64,000 nucleotides of DNA from an uncultured bacterium (lineage in GTDB: Bacteria; Cyanobacteriota; Vampirovibrionia; Gastranaerophilales; Gastranaerophilaceae). The notes beneath the pieces are model-generated. The model did no database searches. It saw only the letters and a program-made list of their open reading frames with translations, and had not been told where the DNA came from. A program made the translations under genes and the position numbers. Below, piece by piece: positions 26,702 to 34,931 of this stretch. The stretch lies in contig CASDOW010000011.1 in the NCBI GenBank assembly GCA_949282195.1, positions 46,411 to 110,410 on the forward strand, read 5' to 3'. The number at the start of each line of letters is the position of its first letter. The stretch's first letter is position 1.

Positions 26702-27355
26702 ATGACAATAAAAGGTATTATATTTGATTTAGACGGCACTCTTTTATATACTCTTGAAGATTTAAAAAATAGCGTTAACTATGCTCTTAATTGCTGCGAT
26801 TTAAAACAAATTACATTGGAACAAACAAGAAACTTTGTCGGCAATGGCATAGGAAAATTAATTGAAAGAGCAATAGGAATTCATCAGGAAAAATATCTTG
26901 AATGTCTTGAAATTTTTAAAAAACATTACGCAAAAAATTCAAACTCAACAACAAAACCTTATCCTTTAGTATTGGAAAATCTAAAACGATTAAAAGAAAA
27001 AAATATTAAACTTGCTATTTTATCAAACAAAATTGATTCGGAAGTAAAAAAGCTTTCAAAACTGTATTTTGAAGGTATCTTTGATATATCACAAGGAGAA
27101 ACAGATGAATTTAATAAAAAACCCGATCCAAAATCAAGCGAATATATAATTAATCAATTTAATCTAACAAAAGATGAAGTTGTTTTTATAGGAGATAGCG
27201 AAGTAGATATTCAAACGGCTAAAAATGCTTCAATTAAATGTTTAAGCGTTTTATGGGGCTATAAAGATAAAGATTTCTTAATTAAAAACGGTGCAAATAT
27301 AACATTTGATAATTTTAAAAATTTAACTGATTATATATTAAAAAACTGCCTTTAG
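26702..27355 (+). CDS. HAD-superfamily phosphatase, phosphoglycolate-phosphatase-like
   Basis: 217 residues from the ATG at 26702, which has GAGGAAAAA before it and places MTIKGIIFDLDGTLLYT at the N-terminus; an upstream ATG at 26669 would add 11 poorly conserved residues. HAD motif I is FDLDGTL, motif II AILSNK, the Lys is in FNKKPDPKS, and motif IV is VFIGDSEVDIQTAKNAS. A helical C1 cap is inserted after motif I, as in Gph-type enzymes. Phosphoglycolate or a similar small phosphate ester is the likely substrate. Confidence 0.85.
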   Translation: MTIKGIIFDLDGTLLYTLEDLKNSVNYALNCCDLKQITLEQTRNFVGNGIGKLIERAIGIHQEKYLECLEIFKKHYAKNSNSTTKPYPLVLENLKRLKEKNIKLAILSNKIDSEVKKLSKLYFEGIFDISQGETDEFNKKPDPKSSEYIINQFNLTKDEVVFIGDSEVDIQTAKNASIKCLSVLWGYKDKDFLIKNGANITFDNFKNLTDYILKNCL

Positions 27356-27375
27356 ATAAAATCTCAAGGCAGTTT
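27343..27375. terminator. Terminator between the HAD phosphatase and Cys-rich genes
   Basis: AAACTGCCTT and AAGGCAGTTT form a 10-bp stem with a 13-nt loop that overlaps the phosphatase stop codon. On the minus strand a run of six T follows, so it mainly serves the Cys-rich protein gene. Confidence 0.75.
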
Positions 27376-27392
27376 AAATATTTAAATCGGTT

Positions 27393-27920
27393 TTATTTAT
27401 CTAAACCAACTGTATCAATAACTATTGGTTTGTTTTCAACTTGGCTTGATTTTTCTGTTTTCACTTCTTCTGAAGTTGTTTGAGCTTCATCAGACGCAGG
27501 AGTTTTCACTTCTTCATCTGCTGGTGCTTGAGTTTCTTCAGCTGCTGGTGCTTGAGCTTCTTCAGCTACTGGAGCTTTCACTTCTTCTTTTACCTCTTTT
27601 TTATTTAATTTTTTTAATTTTTTTGATTTTTTATCATTTTTTACACTTTCATTATCTTGAGTTGATTTAACTTCTTCTTTATGACAAGCACATTCGCAAT
27701 TTTCATCACATTTTTGATGACATTTGCAATCTTGGCTTGTTTTATCGCAAGTGCAATCTTTTCCTTCATGGCAGCCGCATTTGCAATCAGCAGGACACTC
27801 CTTATGACATGCGCAGTTACAATCAGGATTAGTACAAGGTGTAACTGTTTCTTGCGCAAATACAGCACTATTAAATGCCAAAAAAGATAATACTAAAATT
27901 GTTGAAAAAATATTCTTCAT
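27393..27920 (-). CDS. Secreted Cys/His-rich protein, possible metal binder
   Basis: 175 residues from the ATG at 27920, which has AAAGGAGTTAAA before it. Signal peptide to about AVFAQ. The next 60 residues hold 16 Cys, arranged largely as repeated C-x-C-x-C-H units (CNCACH, CKCGCH, CECACH) with Asp and Lys between. A Lys-rich linker follows, then Pro/Ala/Glu repeats (EEAQAPAAEE and variants) and a short end. The Cys pattern recalls metallothionein-like or polymetal-binding proteins; such reduced Cys in a secreted protein suits an anaerobe. No known family recognised. The gene stands alone, downstream of rmlD on the same strand. Confidence 0.7.
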   Translation of the reverse strand: MKNIFSTILVLSFLAFNSAVFAQETVTPCTNPDCNCACHKECPADCKCGCHEGKDCTCDKTSQDCKCHQKCDENCECACHKEEVKSTQDNESVKNDKKSKKLKKLNKKEVKEEVKAPVAEEAQAPAAEETQAPADEEVKTPASDEAQTTSEEVKTEKSSQVENKPIVIDTVGLDK

Positions 27921-27982
27921 TTTAACTCCTTTCCTGTTTAAAGATAGAGATATATTAAACTCCAATTTTCAATTTGTCAACT

Positions 27983-28810
27983 TTATAAACTTATTAATTT
28001 CAAATAATCACCAAGAGCTATTTTCCAATCCCTTGTAAGATTTAATTCTTTATCGTTTATCATAACGCTATAAGAAGGTCTTTTGGCTTTTGTCGGAAAT
28101 TCATCAGTTGAACAAGGGACTAAATTAACCTTTAAATTTAACTGTTTAAATATTTCAAAAGCAAATTCATACCAAGTGGTCGAATTACTTGCGCAAACAT
28201 GATAAATACCATAAGGCAATTTTAAAATCTTTTCAATTCCTTTAATTAATTCCATTGTCCAAGTCGGACAGCCCTTTTGATCGTTCACAACCTTAAGTAC
28301 ATCCTTATCTTTTAAAGACAACATTGTCTCAACAAAATTTTTACCTTTGTATCCATATAGCCAGCTTGTCCTTGCAATATAAAATTTTTCACAATATTTT
28401 TGAACTTCAAGCTCACCTTCTAATTTTGTTTTACCGTACACATTAACAGGATTAGGTTTATCTGTCGGCAAATATGGGGTATTTTTAGCTCCGTCGAACA
28501 CATAATCCGTTGAAATATAGACCATTACGGCGTTTATTTCTTTGGCTGTTTTTGCAACATTCTTAGTGCCGAGAGTATTTATTTTTTGAGCCAATTCAAT
28601 ATCATCCTCTGCCTTATCAACATTAGTATAAGCAGCACAATGAACTATAATATCAGGCTTATAACTTAAGATAACTTCTTTTGTTGTTTCCTCATCACAA
28701 ACATCCAAAGTATCAAAATCTGTTTTTAAAACATCATATCCTATTTTTTCAAAATATAGACACAAGTCTTGCCCCAACATCCCATTTGCGCCCGTTACAA
28801 GCATTTTCAT
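27983..28810 (-). CDS. rmlD: dTDP-4-dehydrorhamnose reductase
   Basis: 275 residues, extended SDR. GANGMLGQDL is the NAD(P)-binding loop, STDYVFDGAKNTPY contains the Ser/Thr of the active site, and VYGKTKLEGE the Tyr-x3-Lys catalytic pair. WLYGYKGKNFVETML is typical of RmlD. It makes the last step to dTDP-L-rhamnose. It overlaps rmlB by 4 bp (ATGA) and is the last gene of the rmlC-rmlB-rmlD run. Confidence 0.92.
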   Translation of the reverse strand: MKMLVTGANGMLGQDLCLYFEKIGYDVLKTDFDTLDVCDEETTKEVILSYKPDIIVHCAAYTNVDKAEDDIELAQKINTLGTKNVAKTAKEINAVMVYISTDYVFDGAKNTPYLPTDKPNPVNVYGKTKLEGELEVQKYCEKFYIARTSWLYGYKGKNFVETMLSLKDKDVLKVVNDQKGCPTWTMELIKGIEKILKLPYGIYHVCASNSTTWYEFAFEIFKQLNLKVNLVPCSTDEFPTKAKRPSYSVMINDKELNLTRDWKIALGDYLKLISL

Positions 28811-29793
28811 TGTTCAAGACTCGCTTTCTTATCTTCTATTTTTTTTATCCATTCTTGATTAGATAAATACCAATTAATTGTCATTTTAATTCCTTCTTCA
28901 AAAGTAACGGAAGGCTCCCAGTTAAGTTCGGATGTTATTTTATCATTTGAAATGGCGTATCTTCTATCATGGGCCAATCTGTCTTTTACATATTCAATAG
29001 ATGTTTCGTCTTTTCCCATAGCATCTAAAATTAAATAAGTTATTTCAAGATTAGTTTTTTCGTTATGAGCGCCTATATTATAAATTTCACCAATTTTACC
29101 TTTATGTAAAACTCTATCAATAGCTTCACAATGGTCATAAACATATAGCCAATCACGAACATTTAAGCCGTCACCGTATACGGGAACTTTTTCACCCTTC
29201 AAAAGCTTTGAAATAAAGAAAGGGATTAGTTTTTCAGGATATTGATAGGGTCCATAGTTATTTGAACAGCGAGTATTTAAGGTTGGCAATTTATATGTTT
29301 CATAATATGCTCTAACCAATAAATCTGCACTTGCTTTTGAGGCTGAATATGGGCTATTTGGAGCTAATGGCGTAGTTTCATAAAAATACCCCGTTTTACC
29401 TAAAGAACCATACACCTCATCTGTTGAAACCTGTAAATATCTTTCAATCCTAAATTCTTTTGCAGCTTGCAGAAGATTTAGCGTTCCTTCAACATTTGTT
29501 TTAATAAATATTTCAGGATGTAAAATCGAATTATCAACATGGGATTCAGCAGCAAAATTAATAATGCAGTCAACTTCTATACACAAATTTCTTACAAGAT
29601 TTCTATCACATATATCACCTTGAATAAACCTATAATTCGGATTATTCTTAACATCGTCAAGATTTTCAATATTTCCGGCATATGTCAATAAATCTAAATT
29701 TATTATTTTATAATTGGGATGTTTTTTTAACATATGTCTTACAAAACAAGAGCCAATAAACCCGGCACCCCCTGTTACCAATAAATTAGTCAC
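28807..29793 (-). CDS. rmlB: dTDP-glucose 4,6-dehydratase
   Basis: 328 residues, extended SDR. LLVTGGAGFIGSCFVRHML is the NAD-binding site, VSTDEVYGSLG the TDE active-site motif and YSASKASADLLVRAY the catalytic Tyr-x3-Lys. RNNYGPYQYPEKLIPFFI-like sequence (SNNYGPYQYPEKL) is diagnostic. It converts dTDP-glucose to dTDP-4-keto-6-deoxyglucose. It overlaps rmlC by 8 bp and rmlD by 4 bp, so the three are one tightly coupled unit. rmlA, the first step, is not in the window. Confidence 0.95.
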   Translation of the reverse strand: MTNLLVTGGAGFIGSCFVRHMLKKHPNYKIINLDLLTYAGNIENLDDVKNNPNYRFIQGDICDRNLVRNLCIEVDCIINFAAESHVDNSILHPEIFIKTNVEGTLNLLQAAKEFRIERYLQVSTDEVYGSLGKTGYFYETTPLAPNSPYSASKASADLLVRAYYETYKLPTLNTRCSNNYGPYQYPEKLIPFFISKLLKGEKVPVYGDGLNVRDWLYVYDHCEAIDRVLHKGKIGEIYNIGAHNEKTNLEITYLILDAMGKDETSIEYVKDRLAHDRRYAISNDKITSELNWEPSVTFEEGIKMTINWYLSNQEWIKKIEDKKASLEQ

Positions 29794-30349
29794 TCATTAG
29801 TTCCTTTTTATTAATTTCAAATAATCTTGGCTGAATTTCATCCTTTTTTGATAAAACAGGCTCAAAATCTATTTCCCAATCAATATTAATATCTTCGTCA
29901 CACCAAAGAATTCCCCTATCAGCATTAGAATTATATTCACCCGAAGCTTTATATAATAATTCCGCACTATCCGATAAAACAACAAACCCATGAGCAAAGC
30001 CTTCGGGAATATACAACATATGTTTATTAACTTCAGATAATTCAACCTTTATATATTTACCAAAAGTCTTTGAATTAGGACGAATATCAACTGCTACATC
30101 GTAAATTCTTCCTTTTAAACATCTGACCAGTTTAGCTTGGGCATAAGGCGGAATTTGATAATGCAAACCCCTTAAAACATTTTTGGATGAACAAGAATGA
30201 TTATCTTGTTTAAATTCAATATTTATTCCGTTAGCATAAAAATCAGATTTCTTATAGCTTTCCATAAAAAACCCTCGATTATCTCCAAAAACCTGTGGTT
30301 TTATCAATATAACACCTTCTAAGGCTGTTTTTTCAAAAATAAACGACAT
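29786..30349 (-). CDS. rmlC: dTDP-4-dehydrorhamnose 3,5-epimerase
   Basis: 187 residues, cupin-like. GVILIKPQVFGDNRGFFMESY, NVLRGLHYQIPPYAQAKLVRC with the catalytic His, VAVDIRPNSKTFGKY, YIPEGFAHGFVVLSD and YKASGEYNSNADRGILW all match RmlC. It epimerises C3 and C5 of the keto-sugar before RmlD reduces it. It comes 30 bp after the glycosyltransferase gene on the same strand. Confidence 0.95.
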   Translation of the reverse strand: MSFIFEKTALEGVILIKPQVFGDNRGFFMESYKKSDFYANGINIEFKQDNHSCSSKNVLRGLHYQIPPYAQAKLVRCLKGRIYDVAVDIRPNSKTFGKYIKVELSEVNKHMLYIPEGFAHGFVVLSDSAELLYKASGEYNSNADRGILWCDEDINIDWEIDFEPVLSKKDEIQPRLFEINKKELMSD

Positions 30350-30379
30350 CTCTCTCTAAAAACGCTGTCTAAACATCAT

Positions 30380-31273
30380 TTAAACTTTACTAAACAATCT
30401 TTTTCTAATATCTCTAAAAGTATATTTTTTTAATTTTTTAGGAATTTTATTCATATATTCCTTGTAATCATCAGGGACTTTTTTAAATCTCCAAGGTTTA
30501 CCTGGGGCTCCTGCATAGTGAAGCATTATTGTATTTGCTTTTTCTTCCAGTAAATTTTCATCAGAATATACATTTTTCAAAAAAGAATATTCCCAAGATT
30601 TATTAAGTGAATCATTATAATAAATGCTTTGAAAAACACCGTATCTGTATGGAAGAGATTTAATATTTTTAGATGCAATATTAATTGTATCTAAATCAAA
30701 AAATTTTAGTCTGTTGTTAAATTTTTCAATAACATCAAACACCCTTTTTGTAAAATTTTCTTGTCTTAATTTTTTAGAATTAAAAATAATAAAACTTGAA
30801 ATATAAACTAAATCTTTTGTATTTTCAGGAAAATATTTGTGACATATCATATTTTCATTATTTTTTTCCATAGCAACCATGGCGCAATCATATTCAGAAA
30901 TATCTTCATTGTATATTTGTGCTAAATCACCTTTAAATAATACATCGCAATCTGCATATATAACTTTATCATACTGCGGTAATAAATCAGGAATTAAAAG
31001 CCTGTAATATACAATTTCCGTCCAAGAACCGTTTTTATTAATCGGTGCATCTTTGAATTTTTCTTTTGAAATATATTGAAAAGTAATCTTATGATTTGTA
31101 TTTTCAAACATTTTTTGAAATTCTAAAACTGTTTTTTCATCAATATCCGGATGATAAACATATATGTCATAAGAAGTATCTTCTTTAGCACAATCTATCA
31201 AACTTTTAATTGCAACACTTGCCCCTAAAATAATTCTTTTATCAAAAGTAAAAACCACAGGAATTGTATTCAT
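30380..31273 (-). CDS. Family 8 glycosyltransferase
   Basis: 297 residues from the ATG at 31273, which has GGAG 6 nt before it (two upstream ATGs are in frame but poorer). PVVFTFDKRIILGASVAIKSL is the nucleotide-sugar-binding start, KVIYADCDVLFKGDL carries the DxD metal motif, and MLHYAGAPGKPWRF the HxxGxxKPW motif of GT8. These retaining enzymes transfer galactose or glucose, for instance onto the lipopolysaccharide core. Position directly upstream of rmlCBD suggests a role in the same surface polysaccharide. The donor sugar is not known. Confidence 0.9.
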   Translation of the reverse strand: MNTIPVVFTFDKRIILGASVAIKSLIDCAKEDTSYDIYVYHPDIDEKTVLEFQKMFENTNHKITFQYISKEKFKDAPINKNGSWTEIVYYRLLIPDLLPQYDKVIYADCDVLFKGDLAQIYNEDISEYDCAMVAMEKNNENMICHKYFPENTKDLVYISSFIIFNSKKLRQENFTKRVFDVIEKFNNRLKFFDLDTINIASKNIKSLPYRYGVFQSIYYNDSLNKSWEYSFLKNVYSDENLLEEKANTIMLHYAGAPGKPWRFKKVPDDYKEYMNKIPKKLKKYTFRDIRKRLFSKV

Positions 31274-31420
31274 TTTATTCTCCATTAAATACATTTATTC
31301 TATCATAAAAACAAACTTTTTTAAATTATTTTAAATTTTTTTAAAAATTTTAGGCAATTTTTTCAAACAAAATGTTTTTATTAAAGAAAGATGTTATCAA
31401 GAGTTTTTGGGAGAATAAAA

Positions 31421-32224
31421 ATGAGTAAAGAAAGTTTATTAAATCCGGCAATCGTACGTTCATATCAAAAAACAAGCGGTGCATATACAGTTTTTAGAGG
31501 CATAAACGAAGCAAAAAGTTCATATAGCGACACTACAGATACTTCAATTATTGATTTAGCAAGCAAAAAGGCTTCAGGCGAAAAAAATACATCTGCCATT
31601 ACAACAGCGCTTGAAGATTTTAGCGAAAGTTTTAAATCATTCCATGGCGAAGATCATTCAAACATAACTGCAAAAGACGCTAAAGCAGGACTTTTTGGAA
31701 ATAAAGATAACATGTTTGCCACTGAAGAAGGTCAAGAAATTTTGTCAGACGGAAGCGTTTTTCAGAGCGACCTTTTTGAACAAGAAAGAGCTAAACACGG
31801 CGGCATTCAATACTCTCAAGACGGCTTAAATCTTGTTGAAAGTGCATTGGCATTCGCAAAAGCAGATATTGAAGCAATTGAAAAATCAGCTGATAAGGCA
31901 GGCAGAGTTAATGCTGACGGCACTTTAAGCTATAAAGATATCATTACCTATACAGGTCTTAAAGGTGATAGCGAATATAACGACGTTACACAAAGACTTG
32001 ACTTAGACGGAAAAGGAAAAGAAATATCTCCTGAAGAATATGCTTGCTATTTGCTTGCTGCAGACAGTGTTTCCGCTGTTGAAGGAAGCGCTTATGAAGT
32101 AACATTTGGACAAAATCAACCCGACGGAATAATTACAGATGAAGAAGCGTATTTAATTGAAAAATGTGACGATGAACAATTAAAAGCAATTGCTAAACAA
32201 TACTATGACAGATACTTTGGCTAA
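31421..32224 (+). CDS. EF-hand-like protein, lineage-specific
   Basis: 267 residues from the ATG at 31421 (TGGGAGAAT before it; a longer frame from 31391 is less likely). No signal peptide. The C-terminal half has EF-hand-like loops: VNADGTLSYKDIITY, LDLDGKGKEISPEEYACY and QPDGIITDEEAYLIE, the pattern seen in calcium-binding dockerin/EF-hand proteins, though some loops lack an acidic ligand. The N-terminal half is Ser/Ala-rich with no known domain. Two other EF-hand-like genes lie within 8 kb (36849 and 39253). Function unknown. Confidence 0.65.
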   Translation: MSKESLLNPAIVRSYQKTSGAYTVFRGINEAKSSYSDTTDTSIIDLASKKASGEKNTSAITTALEDFSESFKSFHGEDHSNITAKDAKAGLFGNKDNMFATEEGQEILSDGSVFQSDLFEQERAKHGGIQYSQDGLNLVESALAFAKADIEAIEKSADKAGRVNADGTLSYKDIITYTGLKGDSEYNDVTQRLDLDGKGKEISPEEYACYLLAADSVSAVEGSAYEVTFGQNQPDGIITDEEAYLIEKCDDEQLKAIAKQYYDRYFG

Positions 32225-32246
32225 TATTATACTTAAAAATAAAATG

Positions 32247-32274
32247 AAAAGCCGCCCAATGAGCGGCTTTTATT
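32247..32274 (+). terminator. Terminator of the EF-hand-like gene
   Basis: AAAAGCCGC and GCGGCTTTT form a 9-bp stem with a CCAATGA loop, ending in TTTTATT, 23 bp after the stop codon. Confidence 0.8.
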
Positions 32275-32292
32275 GGTTATAGGGTACAAAAT

Positions 32293-32436
32293 TTATTTAT
32301 AAATCCAAATCGAAGCACCCCACATCAAGAATATCAATATTACGGTATATACAATCGTAAAGATAACTTCTTGAAGCTGGTGTTCACCATAATATGATTC
32401 TCTTTTTTCGCTTTTTGTTTCATTATTTTCAATCAT
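32293..32436 (-). CDS. 47-residue single-pass membrane protein
   Basis: Reading the minus strand from the ATG at 32436, which has AAGGAAATTTGT before it, gives 47 codons and a TAA. The N-terminal half is charged (MIENNETKSEKRESYYGEH); residues 24-46 form one membrane helix (VIFTIVYTVILIFLMWGAS). It begins 10 bp after the stop of the ion-transporter gene and so is the third gene of the OadG-transporter operon. It could be a small subunit or regulator of that transporter. No homologue recognised. Confidence 0.6.
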   Translation of the reverse strand: MIENNETKSEKRESYYGEHQLQEVIFTIVYTVILIFLMWGASIWIYK

Positions 32437-32446
32437 ACAAATTTCC

Positions 32447-33772
32447 TTATCTTAAAAATCTGAGATAAATATAACCTGTGCTGATTAAAAGAGAAATAAG
32501 CACAACAATAACGCCATATTTCATAAATTTTAAAAATGCAATCGGGTGTCCTTCTTTAGCTGCATTTTCTGAAACAATAACATTGGCCGCAGCTCCGATT
32601 ATTGTCATATTGCCGCCAAGACAAGCTCCTAAAGATAAACACCACCACAAAGGATAAGCATAATCTACACCCATTACATTTTGAATTTGTGCTATCATAG
32701 GGGTCATAGTTGCAGTATATGGAATATTATCTATAATTCCTGAGATAATTCCTGATGCCCAAAGAATTATTATAGAGGTTAGCTCTCTTGAGCCTTGGGT
32801 AACATTTAATATCCACTCAGCCATGAGTTTAATACCGCCTGAGGCTTCAAGTCCGCCAATTATGATAAATAAACCCATGAAGAAAAATATGGTATTCCAT
32901 TCAACATCTCTTAAAATAGAATCAGGTTTTTCAAAAATCAAAAGTATACTTGCGCCAAGCATAGCAACAATTGATGTATCAATATGGATAATATCTCTCA
33001 ACATAAAGCCAAGTATTACCAAAAATAATACAAGTAAAGACCTTATCATTAAAGGATAATCAGTAATTGAATCTGATGTATCCATTTTTGATACTTCAAG
33101 CATTTTTTCAGGAGTTGCCTTAAGGTATTTTTTAAATGTAAAAGCCAAAAAAGCAATAACACAAAGCAAAATAACCACAACTATACCTGTAAGCTCTTGA
33201 ATAAAGTCCATAAAGCTTAAATTACCGGCACTTCCGATAATTATATTAGGCGGATCACCAATTAAAGTTGCTGTTCCGCCTATATTTGATGACACAATCT
33301 CACAAAGTAAGTATGGAATTGGATTTATGTCCAATTTTTTCGCAATCGAAAAAGTTATCGGCATAATTAGAATAACAGTTGTAACATTATCTAAAAATGC
33401 GCTTACAAAGGCAGTAAAAATACCTAATGCAACTAAAATTTTAACAGGATGCCCCTTTGTCAATTTTAAAAGCTTACCTGCTAAGTAATTAAATACACCG
33501 CTTCTTGTGGTTATTGAAACAATAATCATCATTGAAACAAGCAAAAATATTACATTAAAATCAACAAAATTAATAAAATAATGAGGATTTATTGTATTAC
33601 CTTCCATTTTTACCTGACTCAATAAGCCAAGAATAATTGTTATTGATGCTCCTAATAGTGCAATCGTAACTTTCGAAATTTTTTCGGTTGCTATAAAAAT
33701 ATACGCTACCAACAAAATTACAGCAGACACCATAACGCTGTTCGCACTGACAAAATTATGCAAAAATTCCAT
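32447..33772 (-). CDS. ArsB/NhaD-type ion transporter (IT superfamily)
   Basis: 441 residues, polytopic. Blocks such as SAFLDNVTTVILIMPITFSIAKKL, EIVSSNIGGTATLIGDPPNIIIGS, SGIIDNIPYTATMTPMIAQ and LGACLGGNMTIIGAAANVIVSE form the two inverted-repeat halves of the CitMHS/ArsB/NhaD group. Members exchange sodium for protons or export anions such as arsenite. The duplicated N-(V/I)-(T/P) active-site pattern suits an NhaD/P-type protein. It starts 1 bp after the OadG-like gene, unusual company that suggests a sodium-linked role. Confidence 0.82.
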   Translation of the reverse strand: MEFLHNFVSANSVMVSAVILLVAYIFIATEKISKVTIALLGASITIILGLLSQVKMEGNTINPHYFINFVDFNVIFLLVSMMIIVSITTRSGVFNYLAGKLLKLTKGHPVKILVALGIFTAFVSAFLDNVTTVILIMPITFSIAKKLDINPIPYLLCEIVSSNIGGTATLIGDPPNIIIGSAGNLSFMDFIQELTGIVVVILLCVIAFLAFTFKKYLKATPEKMLEVSKMDTSDSITDYPLMIRSLLVLFLVILGFMLRDIIHIDTSIVAMLGASILLIFEKPDSILRDVEWNTIFFFMGLFIIIGGLEASGGIKLMAEWILNVTQGSRELTSIIILWASGIISGIIDNIPYTATMTPMIAQIQNVMGVDYAYPLWWCLSLGACLGGNMTIIGAAANVIVSENAAKEGHPIAFLKFMKYGVIVVLISLLISTGYIYLRFLR

Positions 33773-33773
33773 T

Positions 33774-34040
33774 TTATTTTGCTCCTTCTAAATTGCCTTG
33801 CGCACTAATCGCAGCCGCAATTGCGATTGCAATTTCAGTATCGTCTGATTTTTGATGTTTTTTCTTTGATGTTTTTTCTTCTTTTACTTCTTCAGGGAAG
33901 ATTTTATTTAAATAAATAATTATTTTTGATGTTAAGTTCATGGCATAAATTAATACAACCAAAAAAGCCATAACTACAAACATGCCAATAAAAGTTATAA
34001 CAAGCCCTGTTTGCAAACTTGCAATTTGTTCCATTTTCAC
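33774..34040 (-). CDS. OadG-like gamma subunit of sodium-pumping decarboxylases
   Basis: 88 residues. One membrane helix (TGLVITFIGMFVVMAFLVVLIYAMNL), a charged linker and an Ala/Ile-rich helix ending DDTEIAIAIAAAISAQG match OadG/MmdD, which anchor and help assemble oxaloacetate or methylmalonyl-CoA decarboxylase sodium pumps. No alpha, beta or biotin-carrier gene is next to it; instead an NhaD-type transporter follows after 1 bp. It may serve a decarboxylase encoded elsewhere or have been adopted by the transporter. Confidence 0.75.
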   Translation of the reverse strand: MKMEQIASLQTGLVITFIGMFVVMAFLVVLIYAMNLTSKIIIYLNKIFPEEVKEEKTSKKKHQKSDDTEIAIAIAAAISAQGNLEGAK

Positions 34041-34087
34041 TATTCTCCTATTAAATTGTAATTACTAAAAACTTCCTTTTTAGTAAA

Positions 34088-34462
34088 TTAAGGAGCATTG
34101 GGCTGAATTTGGAATAAAAGGTGTGAATTTGATACTTGAGCATTTCCGCTCAAATATCTTGCGGAATATAAATGAGAAATAATATTATCGTTTATCCTTT
34201 TTGAAACAACAAAAGGATTATTTGATGACGAGGACGAATTGTCGTCATTTTTAAAATTATAAATAGAACCGTTATCTTTATTTGTTTGGATATCGGTTTT
34301 TTGCCTTGTTGCAATTCTTAAAGAACCCTCAGGTGTTCTTATTGATGTAATTGATGAAACACTACCCAAAGGCACAAAATTTTGAACGGCAGCCTTAACT
34401 TCAACCATATTTGCCGCAAAAAATAAAAACGCTATTAGAATTAATCTAAAAACATGTTTCAT
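34088..34462 (-). CDS. Secreted protein of unknown function
   Basis: 124 residues. Signal peptide MKHVFRLILIAFLFFAANMVEVKA, then a hydrophilic, Ser/Asn-rich mature part of about 100 residues (DDNSSSSSNNPFVV in the middle) with no domain I recognise. It is 47 bp downstream of the OadG-like start on the same strand, so it is a separate unit transcribed towards that gene. Function unknown. Confidence 0.55.
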   Translation of the reverse strand: MKHVFRLILIAFLFFAANMVEVKAAVQNFVPLGSVSSITSIRTPEGSLRIATRQKTDIQTNKDNGSIYNFKNDDNSSSSSNNPFVVSKRINDNIISHLYSARYLSGNAQVSNSHLLFQIQPNAP

Positions 34463-34511
34463 ACCAATAATAATATTATAAATTTTTTAATTGTAAATGC
34501 TTTATTAATTT

Positions 34512-34829
34512 TTAAATTCTAACCACAAGTATTTTTGAATTTTTCTTTGCAACAAGAGAATGTTTTTCGTTTGCATAAAAAGCAAAAAATTCTCCCTTTT
34601 TTATATTTTCAATAATTTTTTTATCCGAATTTAACTTAAATTCAATCTCGCCTTCTAAAACATAAGCAAATGCATCTACTTCAGAAATATGTTCAGCTAA
34701 AGTTTGCTCTTTTTCAAGCGCAATCAACATTGCTTTAAAATCACCATTTTCAAGCAATTTTTCAACAGAAACACTGTCTTTATTATAATCAACCATTTCA
34801 TCCAATTCTTTAACTTCATGAAATAACAT
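34512..34829 (-). CDS. Small cupin-domain protein
   Basis: 105 residues. A single cupin barrel: AEHISEVDAFAYVLEGEIEF and KGEFFAFYANEKHSLVAKKNSKILVV hold the two conserved cupin motifs, with potential metal ligands His (AEHISE), Glu and the His of EKHSL. AAAAAAGGAGGTAAT gives a near-perfect ribosome site. Small cupins bind sugars, metabolites or metals; no partner gene points to the ligand here. Confidence 0.75.
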   Translation of the reverse strand: MLFHEVKELDEMVDYNKDSVSVEKLLENGDFKAMLIALEKEQTLAEHISEVDAFAYVLEGEIEFKLNSDKKIIENIKKGEFFAFYANEKHSLVAKKNSKILVVRI

Positions 34830-34931
34830 ATTACCTCCTTTTTTATTTTTTTAATTCAATTTTTCAAAAAATAAATTACTCAAAAAGATAAATGTTTTGA
34901 CTAAAAATTCATTAACAAATAAGATAGAATT

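Noticed and set aside
31421..32224. Dockerin assignment for the EF-hand-like protein
   Set aside because: The loops are not arranged as the paired 22-residue dockerin repeats, there is no signal peptide, and no cohesin is seen.
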